5,896 nt of DNA from Ramlibacter sp. (GTDB lineage: Bacteria > Pseudomonadota > Gammaproteobacteria > Burkholderiales > Burkholderiaceae_C), in assembly GCA_021156245.1 (NCBI GenBank), contig JAJNBO010000184.1:1-5896 (forward strand). Reading direction: 5' to 3'. The position numbers and the translations under genes are program-made. Below the pieces are notes generated by a model. The model made no database searches and was not told where the DNA came from. It worked only from the letters and a program-made list of their open reading frames with translations. Of this stretch, positions 5,399 through 5,896 are shown piece by piece. Numbering within the stretch: the stretch's first letter is position 1; each line of letters begins with the position of its first letter.

Positions 5399-5896
5399 AT
5401 GAGCCCGCACGTCGCCCGCAAACGTTTCGGCCAGCACTTCCTGGCCGATGCCGCCGTCATCGATGCGATCGTGCGCGAGATCGCGCCGCGGGCCGGCGAT
5501 CCGATGGTGGAGATCGGCCCCGGCCTGGCCGCCTTGACGCAGCCGCTGGTGGAGCGCCTCGGCAAGCTCACGGTGATCGAGCTGGATCGCGACCTGGCCG
5601 CCCGCCTGCGCCAGCACCCGCAACTGCGCGTGGTGGAGTCGGACGTGCTGAAGGTCGACTTCACGGAACTGGCCGGGAACCTCGGCGCCCCGAAGCTGCG
5701 CATTGTCGGCAACCTGCCGTACAACATCTCCAGCCCGATCCTGTTCCACCTGCTGCAGTACGTCGACCGCGTGGTCGACCAGCACTTCATGCTGCAGAAG
5801 GAAGTGATCGACCGCATGGTCGCGGCGCCCGCGACGTCGGACTACGGCCGCCTTTCGGTGATGCTGCAGTGGCGCTATGCGATGGAGAACGTGCTG
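5399..5896 (+). CDS. rsmA: RsmA/KsgA, 16S rRNA (adenine-1518/1519-N6)-dimethyltransferase, partial (N-terminal 166 codons)
   Basis: RsmA dimethylates A1518 and A1519 in the 3' terminal helix of 16S rRNA, using SAM, late in 30S assembly; loss gives kasugamycin resistance in E. coli. The visible part matches the Rossmann methyltransferase domain very closely: [10 protein letters not shown] at the N-terminus (residues 6-15), SAM motif [14 protein letters not shown] (37-49, with G40-P41-G42), the acidic motif II strand [18 protein letters not shown], and the catalytic motif [17 protein letters not shown] (N105-L-P-Y108). [13 protein letters not shown] and YGRLSVMLQ follow. The family is normally about 255-275 residues, so the C-terminal helical domain lies beyond the right edge; the reading frame is open to the last base. 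It lies 45 nt after surA. In E. coli pdxA sits between these genes; here it does not. Identity is certain. Confidence 0.96.
   Translation, partial: MSPHVARKRFGQHFLADAAVIDAIVREIAPRAGDPMVEIGPGLAALTQPLVERLGKLTVIELDRDLAARLRQHPQLRVVESDVLKVDFTELAGNLGAPKLRIVGNLPYNISSPILFHLLQYVDRVVDQHFMLQKEVIDRMVAAPATSDYGRLSVMLQWRYAMENVL

Noticed and set aside
5391..5401. GTG at 5391 as an alternative rsmA start
   Set aside because: It is out of frame with rsmA and meets TGA three codons later.
5545..5552. GCTGGTGG, identical to the E. coli Chi octamer
   Set aside because: It encodes conserved rsmA residues, is likely by chance in GC-rich DNA, and Chi sequences differ between lineages.

Overview
The window is GC-rich, densely coded chromosomal DNA from a proteobacterium. 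The protein sequences and gene order (lptD-surA-rsmA, with an amgK-type kinase diverging from lptD) point to a betaproteobacterium, probably Burkholderiales and most likely a Comamonadaceae-like organism. This placement rests on remembered family sequences, not on a search. No rRNA, tRNA, CRISPR array, transposase or phage gene was found. About 98% of the bases lie in five genes, two of which are cut by the window edges.

Left arm, minus strand: amgK-like sugar kinase (391-1467), then after a 10-nt gap the first 126 codons of rsmE (16S rRNA m3U1498 methyltransferase), which runs off the left edge. The two look like one transcription unit.

Divergent spacer (about 1468-1534): a 67-bp gap with a short AT-rich core that should hold the promoters of both arms. 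A weak sigma-E-like match faces lptD.

Right arm, plus strand: lptD (outer-membrane LPS translocon barrel), surA (periplasmic chaperone/PPIase that helps fold such barrels), a 45-nt spacer, then the first 166 codons of rsmA/ksgA (16S rRNA dimethyladenosine transferase), cut by the right edge. The arm joins outer-membrane assembly to ribosome maturation, as in the E. coli lptD-surA-pdxA-rsmA operon, but pdxA is absent here. The flanking amgK gene adds cell-wall sugar recycling.

This is mainly a conserved housekeeping locus, and I see no convincing new multi-gene system. The least explained part is the surA-rsmA junction. A perfect 12-bp tandem duplication spans the surA stop codon and is followed directly by a short GGGGTCAGA...CCCAATT palindrome that looks like a dispersed genomic repeat. 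It sits exactly where pdxA is found in E. coli. The second point of interest is an LptD with only two cysteines, enough for one of the two inter-domain disulfides known in E. coli.
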